DNA from: FEN-1279 sp964400285 | Lineage (GTDB): Bacteria > Bacteroidota > Ignavibacteria > Tepidaquicellales > Tepidaquicellaceae | Assembly (NCBI GenBank): GCA_964400285.1 | Contig: CAYNTK010000005.1 | Span: forward strand, 124,001 to 188,000 | Reading direction: 5' to 3' | DNA length: 64,000 nucleotides | In this document: positions 1-8,361 of the stretch, one piece after another | Layout: the number at the start of each line of letters is the position of its first letter | How positions within the stretch are numbered: the first letter of the stretch is position 1 | The notes under the pieces: model-generated | The model's database searches: none | Told to the model about the DNA's origin: nothing | The model's input: only the letters and a program-made list of their open reading frames with translations | Position numbers and translations under genes: made by a program

Positions 1-1
1 A

Positions 2-124
2 CCAACAGAAATGAGGTTGAGGCAAAAGGGGAAATCTTCTATTTCGGGAATTCTTTCATTTTATTATATGCTTAAAGTAACAATTTCAATTATTTTTTCT
101 AATTTACAAAAAACAAAAAATTGA
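2..124 (+). CDS. Glycosyltransferase family 2, C-terminal fragment
   Basis: Only the last 40 codons are in the window; the gene starts to the left. The frame ends with a basic segment (EMRLRQKGKSSIS) followed by a hydrophobic stretch (ILSFYYMLKVTISIIF). This is the usual C-terminus of polyprenol-phosphate-type GT2 enzymes that precede DUF2304 genes. The stop overlaps the UUG start of the DUF2304 gene (TTGA, 121-124), which supports a coupled pair. The identification rests on this tail and on the neighbour; the catalytic domain is not visible. Confidence 0.6.
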   Translation, partial: PTEMRLRQKGKSSISGILSFYYMLKVTISIIFSNLQKTKN

Positions 125-492
125 ATAATGTAAATATTAATATCATACAGTATATTGCTATTGTAGCAAGTTTAGTTTTATTTGTTTTTATTCTCTATCT
201 TGTAAGGTCAAAAAAAATCAGGATAGAATATTCACTCCTATGGTTGTTTTTCAGTATTGTTTTTATAATTTTTTCTTTTTGGAGAGATGGTTTAACGGTA
301 ATTTCTTTTTCAATAGGCATTGCTTATCCGCCGATTGCTTTTCTACTGATTCTTGTTATTTGTATTTTTTTAATTTTGATACAATTTTCTGTTGTAATTT
401 CGAAGCAAAAAGAAATTAATAAAAATTTAACGCAAGAAATAGCATTATTAAGAAATATTATTGAAAATATTAAAAAGAAAAAAGTTGGATGA
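121..492 (+). CDS. DUF2304 family small membrane protein
   Basis: A 123-residue protein with three hydrophobic segments (about residues 8-28, 37-56 and 70-92) and a charged, probably coiled-coil tail (93-123). Size, topology and position directly behind a GT2 gene match DUF2304 proteins, which accompany lipid-linked sugar glycosyltransferases in polysaccharide clusters. Their exact role is not settled; they may hold the glycosyltransferase at the inner membrane. The start is UUG, overlapping the upstream stop by 4 nt, and the 3' end overlaps the next gene. Confidence 0.75.
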   Translation: MNNVNINIIQYIAIVASLVLFVFILYLVRSKKIRIEYSLLWLFFSIVFIIFSFWRDGLTVISFSIGIAYPPIAFLLILVICIFLILIQFSVVISKQKEINKNLTQEIALLRNIIENIKKKKVG

Positions 493-1408
493 TACGAATG
501 ATAATATTTGCGTTTTAGTTATTACTTTTAATGCAGAAAAATATCTGGAAAGACTTTTTAAAAGTATAAATAAGCGATACCGAATATTTGTAGTTGACAA
601 TGGTTCTAATGATAATACAATAAAATTATTAGAAGAGAATAGAATTGAATATGTTAAAAATATTAAAAATGGATATGCAGCAGGAATTAATATAGGATTG
701 AGACTCGCCAAAGAGTCAGGTTACAATTATGCCTTTGTTTTGAATCAAGATACTGAATTTTTAGAATGTAACATTGATTATTCTCTTTTAGAAAAGTATA
801 CAATTATTCAGCCCCTGATATTAAACGAAAATTTAACTGTTGGAGTAGATGAATTAAAAATGAATGTATACGGATTTGTATTTCCTTACAGATATAAAAA
901 AAAATTAATTAACGAACCGAAAGAACTATTTTTTTTTAGTGGAGCAGGTTTTATAATAAATATAAACAAATTTTTATATATAGGTAACTTTGACGAAAAT
1001 TATTTTATGTATTATGAGGATATAGATTATTCCGTAAGATGTTTTTTATCGGGTGAAAAATTATATTTAACTAATGATATTAAAATTATCCATTTTTATG
1101 AAAATTCCGTAGCATCATTAAAAAAGATAAAATTACTTTTAAAGAGTAGGAGAATTTTTATTAACAAATTTTTTTCAGATTTATGGAGACTTTTGTTATT
1201 TGTTCCTAATTACAAAGATAGCAGGGATTTAACATCACAAGAAGAAAAAAAAAAGTTTTCCCAATATATTATAAAACACGTTTTTTTAGGGTTTAAAACT
1301 AAGCAAGTTCCATTTTTAATAAGGGTTACTTTTAATTTTTTAATTTTTTCATATAGTATTGTTATTAAATCAATTCTAAAAATTTCTTTAACAAGAAAGA
1401 AGGTATAA
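461..1408 (+). CDS. Glycosyltransferase family 2 (WbbL/rhamnosyltransferase-like)
   Basis: An inverting GT-A enzyme predicted to add a sugar from an NDP donor to a lipid-linked glycan on the cytoplasmic face. Visible signatures are VVDNGS (44-49) for nucleotide binding, LNQD (94-97) in place of the DxD loop, and FMYYEDID (182-189), the acidic motif of this subfamily. The C-terminus is basic with a hydrophobic patch (about 285-305), suggesting membrane association. The given start is UUG at 461; an in-frame UUG at 485 would cut the overlap with DUF2304 from 32 to 8 nt and begin just before the GT2 fold, so it is a good alternative. The acceptor and donor cannot be read from sequence. Confidence 0.85.
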   Translation: MKILKRKKLDDTNDNICVLVITFNAEKYLERLFKSINKRYRIFVVDNGSNDNTIKLLEENRIEYVKNIKNGYAAGINIGLRLAKESGYNYAFVLNQDTEFLECNIDYSLLEKYTIIQPLILNENLTVGVDELKMNVYGFVFPYRYKKKLINEPKELFFFSGAGFIININKFLYIGNFDENYFMYYEDIDYSVRCFLSGEKLYLTNDIKIIHFYENSVASLKKIKLLLKSRRIFINKFFSDLWRLLLFVPNYKDSRDLTSQEEKKKFSQYIIKHVFLGFKTKQVPFLIRVTFNFLIFSYSIVIKSILKISLTRKKV

Positions 1409-1412
1409 TTTA

Positions 1413-2009
1413 ATGAATTATGACGAAAAATATACGGAATATCAGATAAATAGAAGCAGTTTGAGATATTTTATAAGAAATTTTTATTTAAGTAATATCT
1501 TAAAATTCACAATTGGCAAATGTATCGATTTCGGTTGTGGAAGTGGGGATTTATTAAAGAAGCTACCTGAAGGTTCAATTGGAACAGATATAAATTTTTA
1601 TAGTATAGAATATTGCCAAAAAAACAATTTGAATGCATTTGTTTATAATATTGATGAAGATAATTATCAATTAAAAAGTTTAGAGTCTGGTAAGTATGAT
1701 ACTTTGATTTGCAGTCACGTTCTGGAACATATTGAAGATGCAAATAAAGTTATTAAAAAGCTTTTTGAATCTGCTAACAGATTAGAGATTAAACGGATAG
1801 TAATAGTAGTTCCGGGAATTAAAGGATTTAAGTATGACCATACTCATAAAACTTATATTGATATGGAATATATTAATATGAATAATTTAGATAAATTGTT
1901 TAACTATATACTTGTTTATAAAAAATATTTTCCTGTAAATTCAAAATTATTTTCAAAATTTTTCACGCATAACGAATTGGTTCTTGTTTATGATAGAGTT
2001 AATAAGTAA
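1413..2009 (+). CDS. Class I SAM-dependent methyltransferase
   Basis: A 198-residue Rossmann-fold methyltransferase. Motif I is CIDFGCGSGD (about 37-46), followed by the acidic strand-2 end GTDIN and the motif-IV region LICSHVLEHIED (about 98-109). This type, with a conserved HVLEH, resembles Methyltransf_11/23 enzymes in O-antigen clusters, which methylate a sugar or cap a glycan chain. The gene lies 4 nt behind one GT2 gene and 12 nt before the next, so it belongs to the same operon. The substrate is unknown. Confidence 0.8.
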   Translation: MNYDEKYTEYQINRSSLRYFIRNFYLSNILKFTIGKCIDFGCGSGDLLKKLPEGSIGTDINFYSIEYCQKNNLNAFVYNIDEDNYQLKSLESGKYDTLICSHVLEHIEDANKVIKKLFESANRLEIKRIVIVVPGIKGFKYDHTHKTYIDMEYINMNNLDKLFNYILVYKKYFPVNSKLFSKFFTHNELVLVYDRVNK

Positions 2010-2021
2010 AATTATTTTAAT

Positions 2022-2978
2022 ATGATTTACGTTGTTATACCAAATTTTAATGGAATAAAACATCTCGAAGTATGTCTTAAATCTATTTCTAGGCAATCCT
2101 GCAAAGACTTCAAAGTAATAATTGTTGATAATGGCTCAAAAGATGATTCGGTGAATTTTATAAAGAATAATTTTCCTGAGATTGAATTGATACAGGAAAA
2201 TTATAATTCCGGTTTTTCGATCGCAGTAAATACAGGTATAAAAAAAGCATTAGAGAATTCTGATTGTGATTATATTTTATTATTGAATAACGATATTGAG
2301 TGTGAAATAAATTTTTTTGAGGAAATGAAAAATGGTTTCGTTGAAAAAAGTATCGGTGCTGTTGGTTGTAAAATGTTAAATTTTTATAATAGAAAAATAA
2401 TTGATGATACAGGTAATTTTATTAAGTTAATAGGTTCACCTTATAGGCGTGGGAGTTTAGAAAAGGATATCGGACAATATAATAAACCTGAATATGTTTT
2501 CGGTGTATGTGCAGCAGCAGCGATATATAAGAAAGAAGTATTTAATGAAATTGGTTTTTTCGATGAGGATTTTTTTGCTTATTATGAAGATGTTGACTTT
2601 TGTTTTCGAATGCAACTTTTTGGATATAAATGTTTTTATAATCCTAAGGCTATTTGTTATCACAAACGTGGCGGAACAACCGAAAAGATTTCGGGTTTTC
2701 AGACATTGCTTTGTGAAAAAAATTTAATTGCATTAAGAATCAAAAATTACCCCTTTTGGATTTATGTAAAGTTGACCCCGCTTTTTATAATTGGAAGATT
2801 AAAAAGATTTTTTGATTTTCTTTCAAAATATGGAATAAATATTTTTATTAATGCTGTAAAGGGATATTTTAGTGGTTTAATTGAAATTCCAAAATCTATA
2901 TACAAAAGACGAAATATACAAAAATTAAAAAAAGTTGACTCTAAATATATTTATGAATTGTTAAAAAATAGAAACTGA
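2022..2978 (+). CDS. Glycosyltransferase family 2 (WbbL-like)
   Basis: A 318-residue GT-A glycosyltransferase. VDNGS (35-39), LLNND (87-91) and YYEDVD (187-192) mark the donor site and the conserved acidic motif. A KRGGTT segment shortly after is the usual basic loop of this group. It is the second of four genes of the same GT2 subtype between 461 and 4,906, probably adding successive sugars of one repeat unit. The stop is directly followed by the UUG start of the next gene with no gap. Confidence 0.87.
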   Translation: MIYVVIPNFNGIKHLEVCLKSISRQSCKDFKVIIVDNGSKDDSVNFIKNNFPEIELIQENYNSGFSIAVNTGIKKALENSDCDYILLLNNDIECEINFFEEMKNGFVEKSIGAVGCKMLNFYNRKIIDDTGNFIKLIGSPYRRGSLEKDIGQYNKPEYVFGVCAAAAIYKKEVFNEIGFFDEDFFAYYEDVDFCFRMQLFGYKCFYNPKAICYHKRGGTTEKISGFQTLLCEKNLIALRIKNYPFWIYVKLTPLFIIGRLKRFFDFLSKYGINIFINAVKGYFSGLIEIPKSIYKRRNIQKLKKVDSKYIYELLKNRN

Positions 2979-4019
2979 TTGAAAATCTCTATTATTATAT
3001 TAAATTATAATGGTAAAATATTTCTTGAGGATTGTTTTAAATCTGTATTGAATCAGTCTTTTGAAGATTTTGAAGTTATTTTTATTGATAATAACTCTAC
3101 TGATAATAGCTTTGATTATGTTAAAGAGCGGTTTAATAATGAAAAAATCAAATTATATCAGTTAAAAGAAAACTTAGGTTTTACAGGTGGTAATAATTAC
3201 GGACTTAAATTTGCAAAGGGGGAGTATATTGTACTTCTAAATAATGACACAATTGTAGAAAAAGATTGGTTGAAATACTTATATGAAACAATTATAAGAA
3301 ACGAAAAAATTGGAGCAGTACAATCTCTTGTTATAACGGAAGGAATTCCTTCTAAATATTATAAGATAAACGGAACCCTAAATTTGTTTGGTCATAATAT
3401 AATGGAAGTATTTCCGATTGGTGCCGATGGTATTGGAAATATTTTTCAGGTTACAGGATGCTCTATGATTACAAGAAGAAAAACAATAAATGAACTTGGT
3501 GGTTTATTTTTAAATGAATATTTTATGTATGCAGAAGACAGTTTTTTTTCGTTTAAATTAAAGTTTGCAGGATATAATATCTTACACAATGCTAATTCTA
3601 TTGTTAAGCATAAGGGGAATGCAACTTCTAAGGATTTTAAAAATAGTTTATTAACATTTTATCAAGAGAGGAATAGAATTCTAAATTTTTTAATTTTCTT
3701 TTCTGGTAGTTTTTTATTGAAGTATTTACCTCTATTAATATTTAATTTTAAAATTAAGTTATTTTATTCTATTTTTACCCTAAAATATTCTTTTCTCGGT
3801 ATTTTAAAAGCATACATTTGGTTTTTTAAAAATATTAAGTGGATTAAATATCAACGAAAAGAAATTGAAAAGCATAAGGTCGTAAGTGAGGATGAAATAA
3901 TTAAATTACTTAGTTGTAAAATATCTAATGGTGATAAATTTATTGACAAAGTTTTAAATAGGATTTCATTAATTTATTGCAAAATTTTAAGTATTAAGGT
4001 TATTGAACTATATAAATGA
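2979..4019 (+). CDS. Glycosyltransferase family 2 (WbbL-like)
   Basis: A 346-residue GT-A enzyme. The N-terminus carries the canonical IIILNYNG strand and an IDNNSTD donor loop; LLNNDT (NND at 88-90) and YAEDSFF (ED at 186-187) follow. The YxED motif is slightly altered (YAED rather than YYED), which is common in the family. Basic and hydrophobic segments near 230-285 suggest peripheral membrane contact. The UUG start abuts the previous stop, and its stop overlaps the next gene by 4 nt (ATGA), indicating translational coupling. Donor and acceptor are unknown. Confidence 0.86.
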   Translation: MKISIIILNYNGKIFLEDCFKSVLNQSFEDFEVIFIDNNSTDNSFDYVKERFNNEKIKLYQLKENLGFTGGNNYGLKFAKGEYIVLLNNDTIVEKDWLKYLYETIIRNEKIGAVQSLVITEGIPSKYYKINGTLNLFGHNIMEVFPIGADGIGNIFQVTGCSMITRRKTINELGGLFLNEYFMYAEDSFFSFKLKFAGYNILHNANSIVKHKGNATSKDFKNSLLTFYQERNRILNFLIFFSGSFLLKYLPLLIFNFKIKLFYSIFTLKYSFLGILKAYIWFFKNIKWIKYQRKEIEKHKVVSEDEIIKLLSCKISNGDKFIDKVLNRISLIYCKILSIKVIELYK

Positions 4020-4906
4020 AAAAATTCTCTATAATAATTATAAACTATAAACAAAAGAAATATTTGTTTGATTGTGTAGATTCTTTAGTGCGTAATTTAA
4101 TACCCGAAGATTGTGAAATAATAATAGTAAATAATTCTCCCGAAGAAGACATTTCAGTATTAACACAAAGTTATGATTTTGTTAAAATAATAGATAACGA
4201 AAATAAAGGATTCTCTAATGCTAATAATCTTGCAGTAAAATATTCAAGTGGGGAATATTTGCTTTTTCTAAACCCAGATACTATTATTAATGATAATATA
4301 CTTGAAAATTTTTTAAAACATTTCTCCAATAAAATATTTGGTGCGGTAGGTCTTAAGTTGCTTTTTCCTGATAATATTTTTCAGATATCATTTGGATTGA
4401 AAAATAACTTAATTAATGAAGTGAAAAATAAATATTATGAAAAAAAATTCTGTAAAAGAGATTTGAAAATAATAAATAAAGTTGAATCCATATATAGCGA
4501 TATCAAAAAAGTTGATTGGGTAAGCTGTGCTGCTATGATAGTGAGAAAAAATGTGTTTCAACAAATATGCGGTTTTGATGAACGATATTTTCTTTATTAT
4601 GAAGATGCAGATATTTGTGAAAGATTAAATAAAGCAGGTTACGAAAATTATTTTTTCCCATTTTCAAGTGTAATACATTTCAAAGGTGAAAATACAAACA
4701 AAAAGTTTTATGAAAATATTTATTACCATTCAAAAGAATCTCAATTGATTTATTACAGTTCGCATAATAAATTTGTGCAAAATTTATTGCTTCGATTTTA
4801 TTTATTAATTAGATTTAGTGTTAAATACTTATTATCGTTTAGAAAATATAACTTAAAAGTGATTTCAATCGTATTTAAGAAAACAGAAAAAATTGAAAGA
4901 TGTTAA
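4016..4906 (+). CDS. Glycosyltransferase family 2 (WbbL-like)
   Basis: A 296-residue GT-A glycosyltransferase of the same subtype as its neighbours: NNSPEED donor loop, LNPDTI (NPD at 86-88) and YYEDAD (ED at 196-197), followed by HFKGENT. It has a short hydrophobic stretch near 255-275 and a basic C-terminus. The AUG overlaps the upstream stop by 4 nt, and its own 3' end overlaps the UUG start of the GT9 gene by 14 nt. It is predicted to extend a lipid-linked oligosaccharide at the cytoplasmic face of the inner membrane. Confidence 0.87.
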   Translation: MKKFSIIIINYKQKKYLFDCVDSLVRNLIPEDCEIIIVNNSPEEDISVLTQSYDFVKIIDNENKGFSNANNLAVKYSSGEYLLFLNPDTIINDNILENFLKHFSNKIFGAVGLKLLFPDNIFQISFGLKNNLINEVKNKYYEKKFCKRDLKIINKVESIYSDIKKVDWVSCAAMIVRKNVFQQICGFDERYFLYYEDADICERLNKAGYENYFFPFSSVIHFKGENTNKKFYENIYYHSKESQLIYYSSHNKFVQNLLLRFYLLIRFSVKYLLSFRKYNLKVISIVFKKTEKIERC

Positions 4907-5969
4907 AAAAATATTAATTTTTAAATTATGCTGTCTCGGCGATATCGTCTTTATGACCCCTGCAATTTTATCGCTGAAAGATAATTTTCCCAATGCAAAA
5001 CTTTCATTTATTCATTCCCCTTGGGTGAAAAATATTACACAATATTTAAAAGCAATAGACGATTTTATTGAATTTGATATTTATACAGGGAAAAATATTT
5101 TTTTAATATTCATTTCTGCATTAAAACTTATTTTAATTTTAAGAAAGAATAAGTTTGATATGGTTTTTTTGGGACATAGAAATAGTTTATTCGGAATAAT
5201 TCTTTTTTTGGCAGGGATTAAGAAAAGATTAGGTTTTAGAGGCACGATGTTTATAAATTATTCTGCTGATTTCGATATGAATATAAGTGAACCTAAAAGA
5301 TATTTAAAAATTCTTAGCCAAAATAATTTTCAAATTAGTTCGCAATATACATATCTTGATAAACCGAAAAATGTAGAAGAGATAAAGAAAAATTTAAAAA
5401 TTCAAGATAATGAATTTGTAATTGGTTTATTTCCTTTTGGTGGAGTAAATCCGGGAACCGATATGCAGATAAAAAGATGGGAAAGTAAAAAGTATATTGA
5501 TTTAATTAATATTATTAAACAGAATTATACAGATATAAAAATTATTTTATTTGAGGGAATTGAAAAAAACGAAAATTGGAATTATGAGAGAGACGAGAAA
5601 AAATATATGGTTTCGAAAATTGTTTTAGAAAAAATATCTATATGCGATTTATTTATTTGTGGAGACACTGGACCGTTGCATATTGCGGCTGCTTTTGGTG
5701 TTTCAACTTTATCAATTTTCGGACCATCGAGTCCCTTACATCTTGCTCCCGAAAATAATCCTTTATCTAAATCTATTCACGAATATATCTGGAAAAAGCC
5801 TGATTGTAGCCCGTGTTACACTCCAGAAACAGCATATGATCGTTCTAATTCTAAACATTGGAAAGATAATAAATTTATTTGTTATAAAAATGATGTAGCT
5901 TGTATTAAAAATATATCTGTTGAAGAAGTATTTGAGAAGGTATCGAAAATTTTAAATAGGATAAAATGA
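4893..5969 (+). CDS. Glycosyltransferase family 9 (heptosyltransferase-like)
   Basis: A 358-residue GT-B protein of the ADP-heptose:LPS heptosyltransferase group. The N-terminus KILIFKLCCLGDIVFMTPAI is the typical first GT9 strand with its GD pair. GDTGPLHIAAAFG (257-269) is the donor-binding segment with conserved His263. A C-terminal CSPCY...C cluster is also common in Bacteroidota GT9 proteins. It may add heptose or another sugar to an LPS-like core. The start is UUG at 4893; no better start is apparent before the first strand. The stop overlaps nadD by 4 nt. Confidence 0.85.
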   Translation: MKDVKKILIFKLCCLGDIVFMTPAILSLKDNFPNAKLSFIHSPWVKNITQYLKAIDDFIEFDIYTGKNIFLIFISALKLILILRKNKFDMVFLGHRNSLFGIILFLAGIKKRLGFRGTMFINYSADFDMNISEPKRYLKILSQNNFQISSQYTYLDKPKNVEEIKKNLKIQDNEFVIGLFPFGGVNPGTDMQIKRWESKKYIDLINIIKQNYTDIKIILFEGIEKNENWNYERDEKKYMVSKIVLEKISICDLFICGDTGPLHIAAAFGVSTLSIFGPSSPLHLAPENNPLSKSIHEYIWKKPDCSPCYTPETAYDRSNSKHWKDNKFICYKNDVACIKNISVEEVFEKVSKILNRIK

Positions 5970-6556
5970 AAAGAATAGGAATATTTGGGGGAACATTTAA
6001 TCCACCCCATTTAGCACACTTAAAAATAACGAGTTATGTAAAAAGTAGATTACGTCTTGATAAAATCATTATAATTCCTTCGGCTGTTCCTCCACTCAAA
6101 AAGAAAGAGAACGTTATTGAAATAAAACATCGTCTCGCTATGGTTAAAATTGCTTTTGGAAGGAAAAAGAATTTTGTTATTAGTGATATCGAGATAAAAA
6201 ATCCTAATATGAAATCTTATACGATTGATACTTTATTAAAACTTCACGATATTTACAAAAAGAAACAAGTAATATTTTATTTGATTCTTGGCCTGGATAG
6301 TATAATAGATTTTCCTAAGTGGAAAAAACCTGATAAAATATTTTCTTTAGCCAAAATAGTAATTATTAGTCGTCCGGGATACAATAAAAATGATATAAAA
6401 CCTGAATATTCAGAAAAAGTAATTTTTTTAGAAATGCCTTTAATGAATATATCTTCTTCAGATATTAGAAAAAGAGTAAAAGAAAAAAAAACAATTAAAA
6501 AACTTGTAACGCCTAAAATAGAAAAATATATAATAAAAAATAATTTATATAAATAA
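5966..6556 (+). CDS. nadD: Nicotinate-nucleotide adenylyltransferase
   Basis: Makes deamido-NAD from nicotinate mononucleotide and ATP in NAD biosynthesis (cytoplasm). The 196-residue length is normal. The nucleotidyltransferase signature GGTFNPPHLAH (8-18) contains the (H/T)xGH-type His residues, and the C-terminal ISSSDIR (162-168) is the second ATP-binding motif. The ATGA overlap with the GT9 gene places it in the polysaccharide operon, an unusual location for a housekeeping gene and possibly only a shared promoter. Confidence 0.93.
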   Translation: MKRIGIFGGTFNPPHLAHLKITSYVKSRLRLDKIIIIPSAVPPLKKKENVIEIKHRLAMVKIAFGRKKNFVISDIEIKNPNMKSYTIDTLLKLHDIYKKKQVIFYLILGLDSIIDFPKWKKPDKIFSLAKIVIISRPGYNKNDIKPEYSEKVIFLEMPLMNISSSDIRKRVKEKKTIKKLVTPKIEKYIIKNNLYK

Positions 6557-6567
6557 ATTAAAAAGTT

Positions 6568-7338
6568 ATGGAAGAGCAGAACAAAATCAAAGAAGAACCT
6601 CAGCAACTTACACAAATGGATGCAATATCGGGAATATTCACAGAACCTGGAAACACGTTCGAAACTATAAAAAATTATCCCAAAAGAAATTATTGGCTTT
6701 TACCTGTAATAATTTTAGTTGTTACAAGCGTAGTATCTTCATTTCTTTTTTTTTCCGATGCAGAGCTTGTAGGGAAAATGATGGATAAACAAAAACAACA
6801 ACTTCGTGAAAGAATGCAAGAGAGTGTTAAAGAGGGTAAAATGTCTCAAGAGCAAGCAAACGATGCAATTGAAAAAGCGGAAAAATTTATGGACCCAAGC
6901 GGATTGTTTTTTAAAATTACAGGAATTGCAGGTGCAGTTGTTGCACCGTTTCTTATGCTTTTTGTTTTAAGTGTTATATATATGCTTATACTGAAAATGT
7001 TTAAGGCAAACTTTGAGTTTGTTAATATTTTAAATGTAGTTGGGCTTTCCCTTATAATAAGTGCAGTTGGAGGAATTATTGCGATAGTGCTTTCTATAAT
7101 ATTAGGTGATTTAAGCTCTGTTGGGCTTTCATTATTTTTAAAAGCAGATGCAGTGGGAGATACGCTACATGCGTTATTTATGAAACTCGATGTGTTTTCA
7201 ATATGGTTTTATATTTTAGTTGCAATTGGCTTGACAAAAGTGGCAAATATAAAACCTGTTATATCTTATTCAATTGTTTTTGGACTTTGGATAATTTGGT
7301 TAGCAGTTACAACTTTTGTATTTAAAATGTTTGCATAA
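6568..7338 (+). CDS. Yip1-family integral membrane protein
   Basis: A 256-residue protein with a soluble N-terminus containing the usual Yip1 entry motif (GIFTEPGNTFETIK, about 22-35). There are about five membrane segments (near 43-63, 113-137, 148-172, 198-220 and 228-253), and a charged Gln/Lys-rich loop lies between the first two. Bacterial Yip1 proteins have no established function. It follows nadD by 11 nt and is the last + gene before a convergent block. Membership of the family is inferred from topology and the N-terminal motif. Confidence 0.75.
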   Translation: MEEQNKIKEEPQQLTQMDAISGIFTEPGNTFETIKNYPKRNYWLLPVIILVVTSVVSSFLFFSDAELVGKMMDKQKQQLRERMQESVKEGKMSQEQANDAIEKAEKFMDPSGLFFKITGIAGAVVAPFLMLFVLSVIYMLILKMFKANFEFVNILNVVGLSLIISAVGGIIAIVLSIILGDLSSVGLSLFLKADAVGDTLHALFMKLDVFSIWFYILVAIGLTKVANIKPVISYSIVFGLWIIWLAVTTFVFKMFA

Positions 7339-7395
7339 TTTTTGTGTATTTAAAACCAGCGAGTTTTAAATTAAATAAAAAAAACTTTTTGAAGT

Positions 7396-7413
7396 AAAAC
7401 CTCCGAAGATTTT
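7396..7413. terminator. Hairpin between convergent genes
   Basis: An imperfect hairpin (7-bp stem, one G-T pair, 4-nt loop) lies in the 90-nt gap between the convergent stops at 7338 and 7429. On the minus strand it is followed, after a few bases, by a T-rich run (about 7380-7390), so it could end the minus transcript; the fit for the + transcript is weaker. Judged by eye, no folding energy calculated. Confidence 0.35.
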
Positions 7414-7428
7414 ATCATTATATATTTG

Positions 7429-8361
7429 TTATTTGATAAGTAACATTTTTTTTACTTGACTAAAATCTCCAACTTGAATTTTATAAAAATATATTCCACT
7501 TGGAAGATTATAGGCGTCAAATCTGACTTCATAAATACCAGATGATTGTTTTTCATTTACTAAAGTAGCTACTTCTTTTCCCAAGATGTCAAATACTTTT
7601 AATGTTACCTGTTGTAACAATTTATTCGTTATTTGATATCTAATGTTTGTATTCGGATTAAAAGGATTTGGATAATTATTGTATAGTTTATTAATAGAAG
7701 GAATTTCAGAAGAGATTTGTTTTATACCAATTGGCCTTATTGTAAAATTTCTTATTTCCGACCATCCACTCGTTCCTAAGATATTAGTTGCGTTTACTCT
7801 CCAATAATATTTGGTTCCAAGTAAGAGAAAATCAGGGCGCATTTGCAATGGAGTGTTTGCAACTGTAGAATCGAAATATAGCATAGAAAATGTCGAATCA
7901 GTCGAAAGTTGAACTCTGAAAAAACTTGCATAAGCATTGCTATCCCAAAGTAGTGTAACGTTTTGTAGTTGATTAGTTGCATTATTAGGTGGTAATATTA
8001 AAGTTGGAATTACGGGAATTGAAAGTAAAACGTTTAAAGCACTGTCTTTTGTATATGGATTAGCAAACTTATCGAGAACATATATTCCTCTTGGAATTGT
8101 TACTGCTTTTCCCCCAATATTTATACTTCCAGTAATCATAGTATCGTTAACTACTGTGTTAAAAAACGCTGTAACACCAGTGCTATCAAAAAAAATCGTG
8201 AAATAGTTTGAAACCATCCATTCGGTTCCTGTTCCTATAATCGTAACTGGAAAACTTGTTCCTTGATAGCCACTGTCAGGAATTATATACTTTACAGACT
8301 GCGGATATACAGGAAAAAGTAAAAAGTAAAAAAATATAAAATTAAGGAGAATTTTTCTCAT
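7429..8361 (-). CDS. T9SS-exported protein with fibronectin-like and sorting domains
   Basis: A 310-residue protein starting at the AUG at 8361 (MRKILLNFIFFYFLLFPVYPQ), which gives a clear signal peptide; a 19-residue upstream extension is unlikely. After an IPT/TIG-like segment (about 25-110) comes a fibronectin III-like domain (about 115-215) with TKYYWRV and GWSEIRNF typical of Ig-like folds. The C-terminal type A sorting domain contains NNYPNPFNPNTNIRY and ends in KKMLLIK. It should cross the outer membrane by T9SS. It overlaps the 3' end of the upstream ligase-like gene by 20 nt, so the two are probably one transcript. Function beyond surface adhesion or structure is unknown. Confidence 0.85.
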   Translation of the reverse strand: MRKILLNFIFFYFLLFPVYPQSVKYIIPDSGYQGTSFPVTIIGTGTEWMVSNYFTIFFDSTGVTAFFNTVVNDTMITGSINIGGKAVTIPRGIYVLDKFANPYTKDSALNVLLSIPVIPTLILPPNNATNQLQNVTLLWDSNAYASFFRVQLSTDSTFSMLYFDSTVANTPLQMRPDFLLLGTKYYWRVNATNILGTSGWSEIRNFTIRPIGIKQISSEIPSINKLYNNYPNPFNPNTNIRYQITNKLLQQVTLKVFDILGKEVATLVNEKQSSGIYEVRFDAYNLPSGIYFYKIQVGDFSQVKKMLLIK

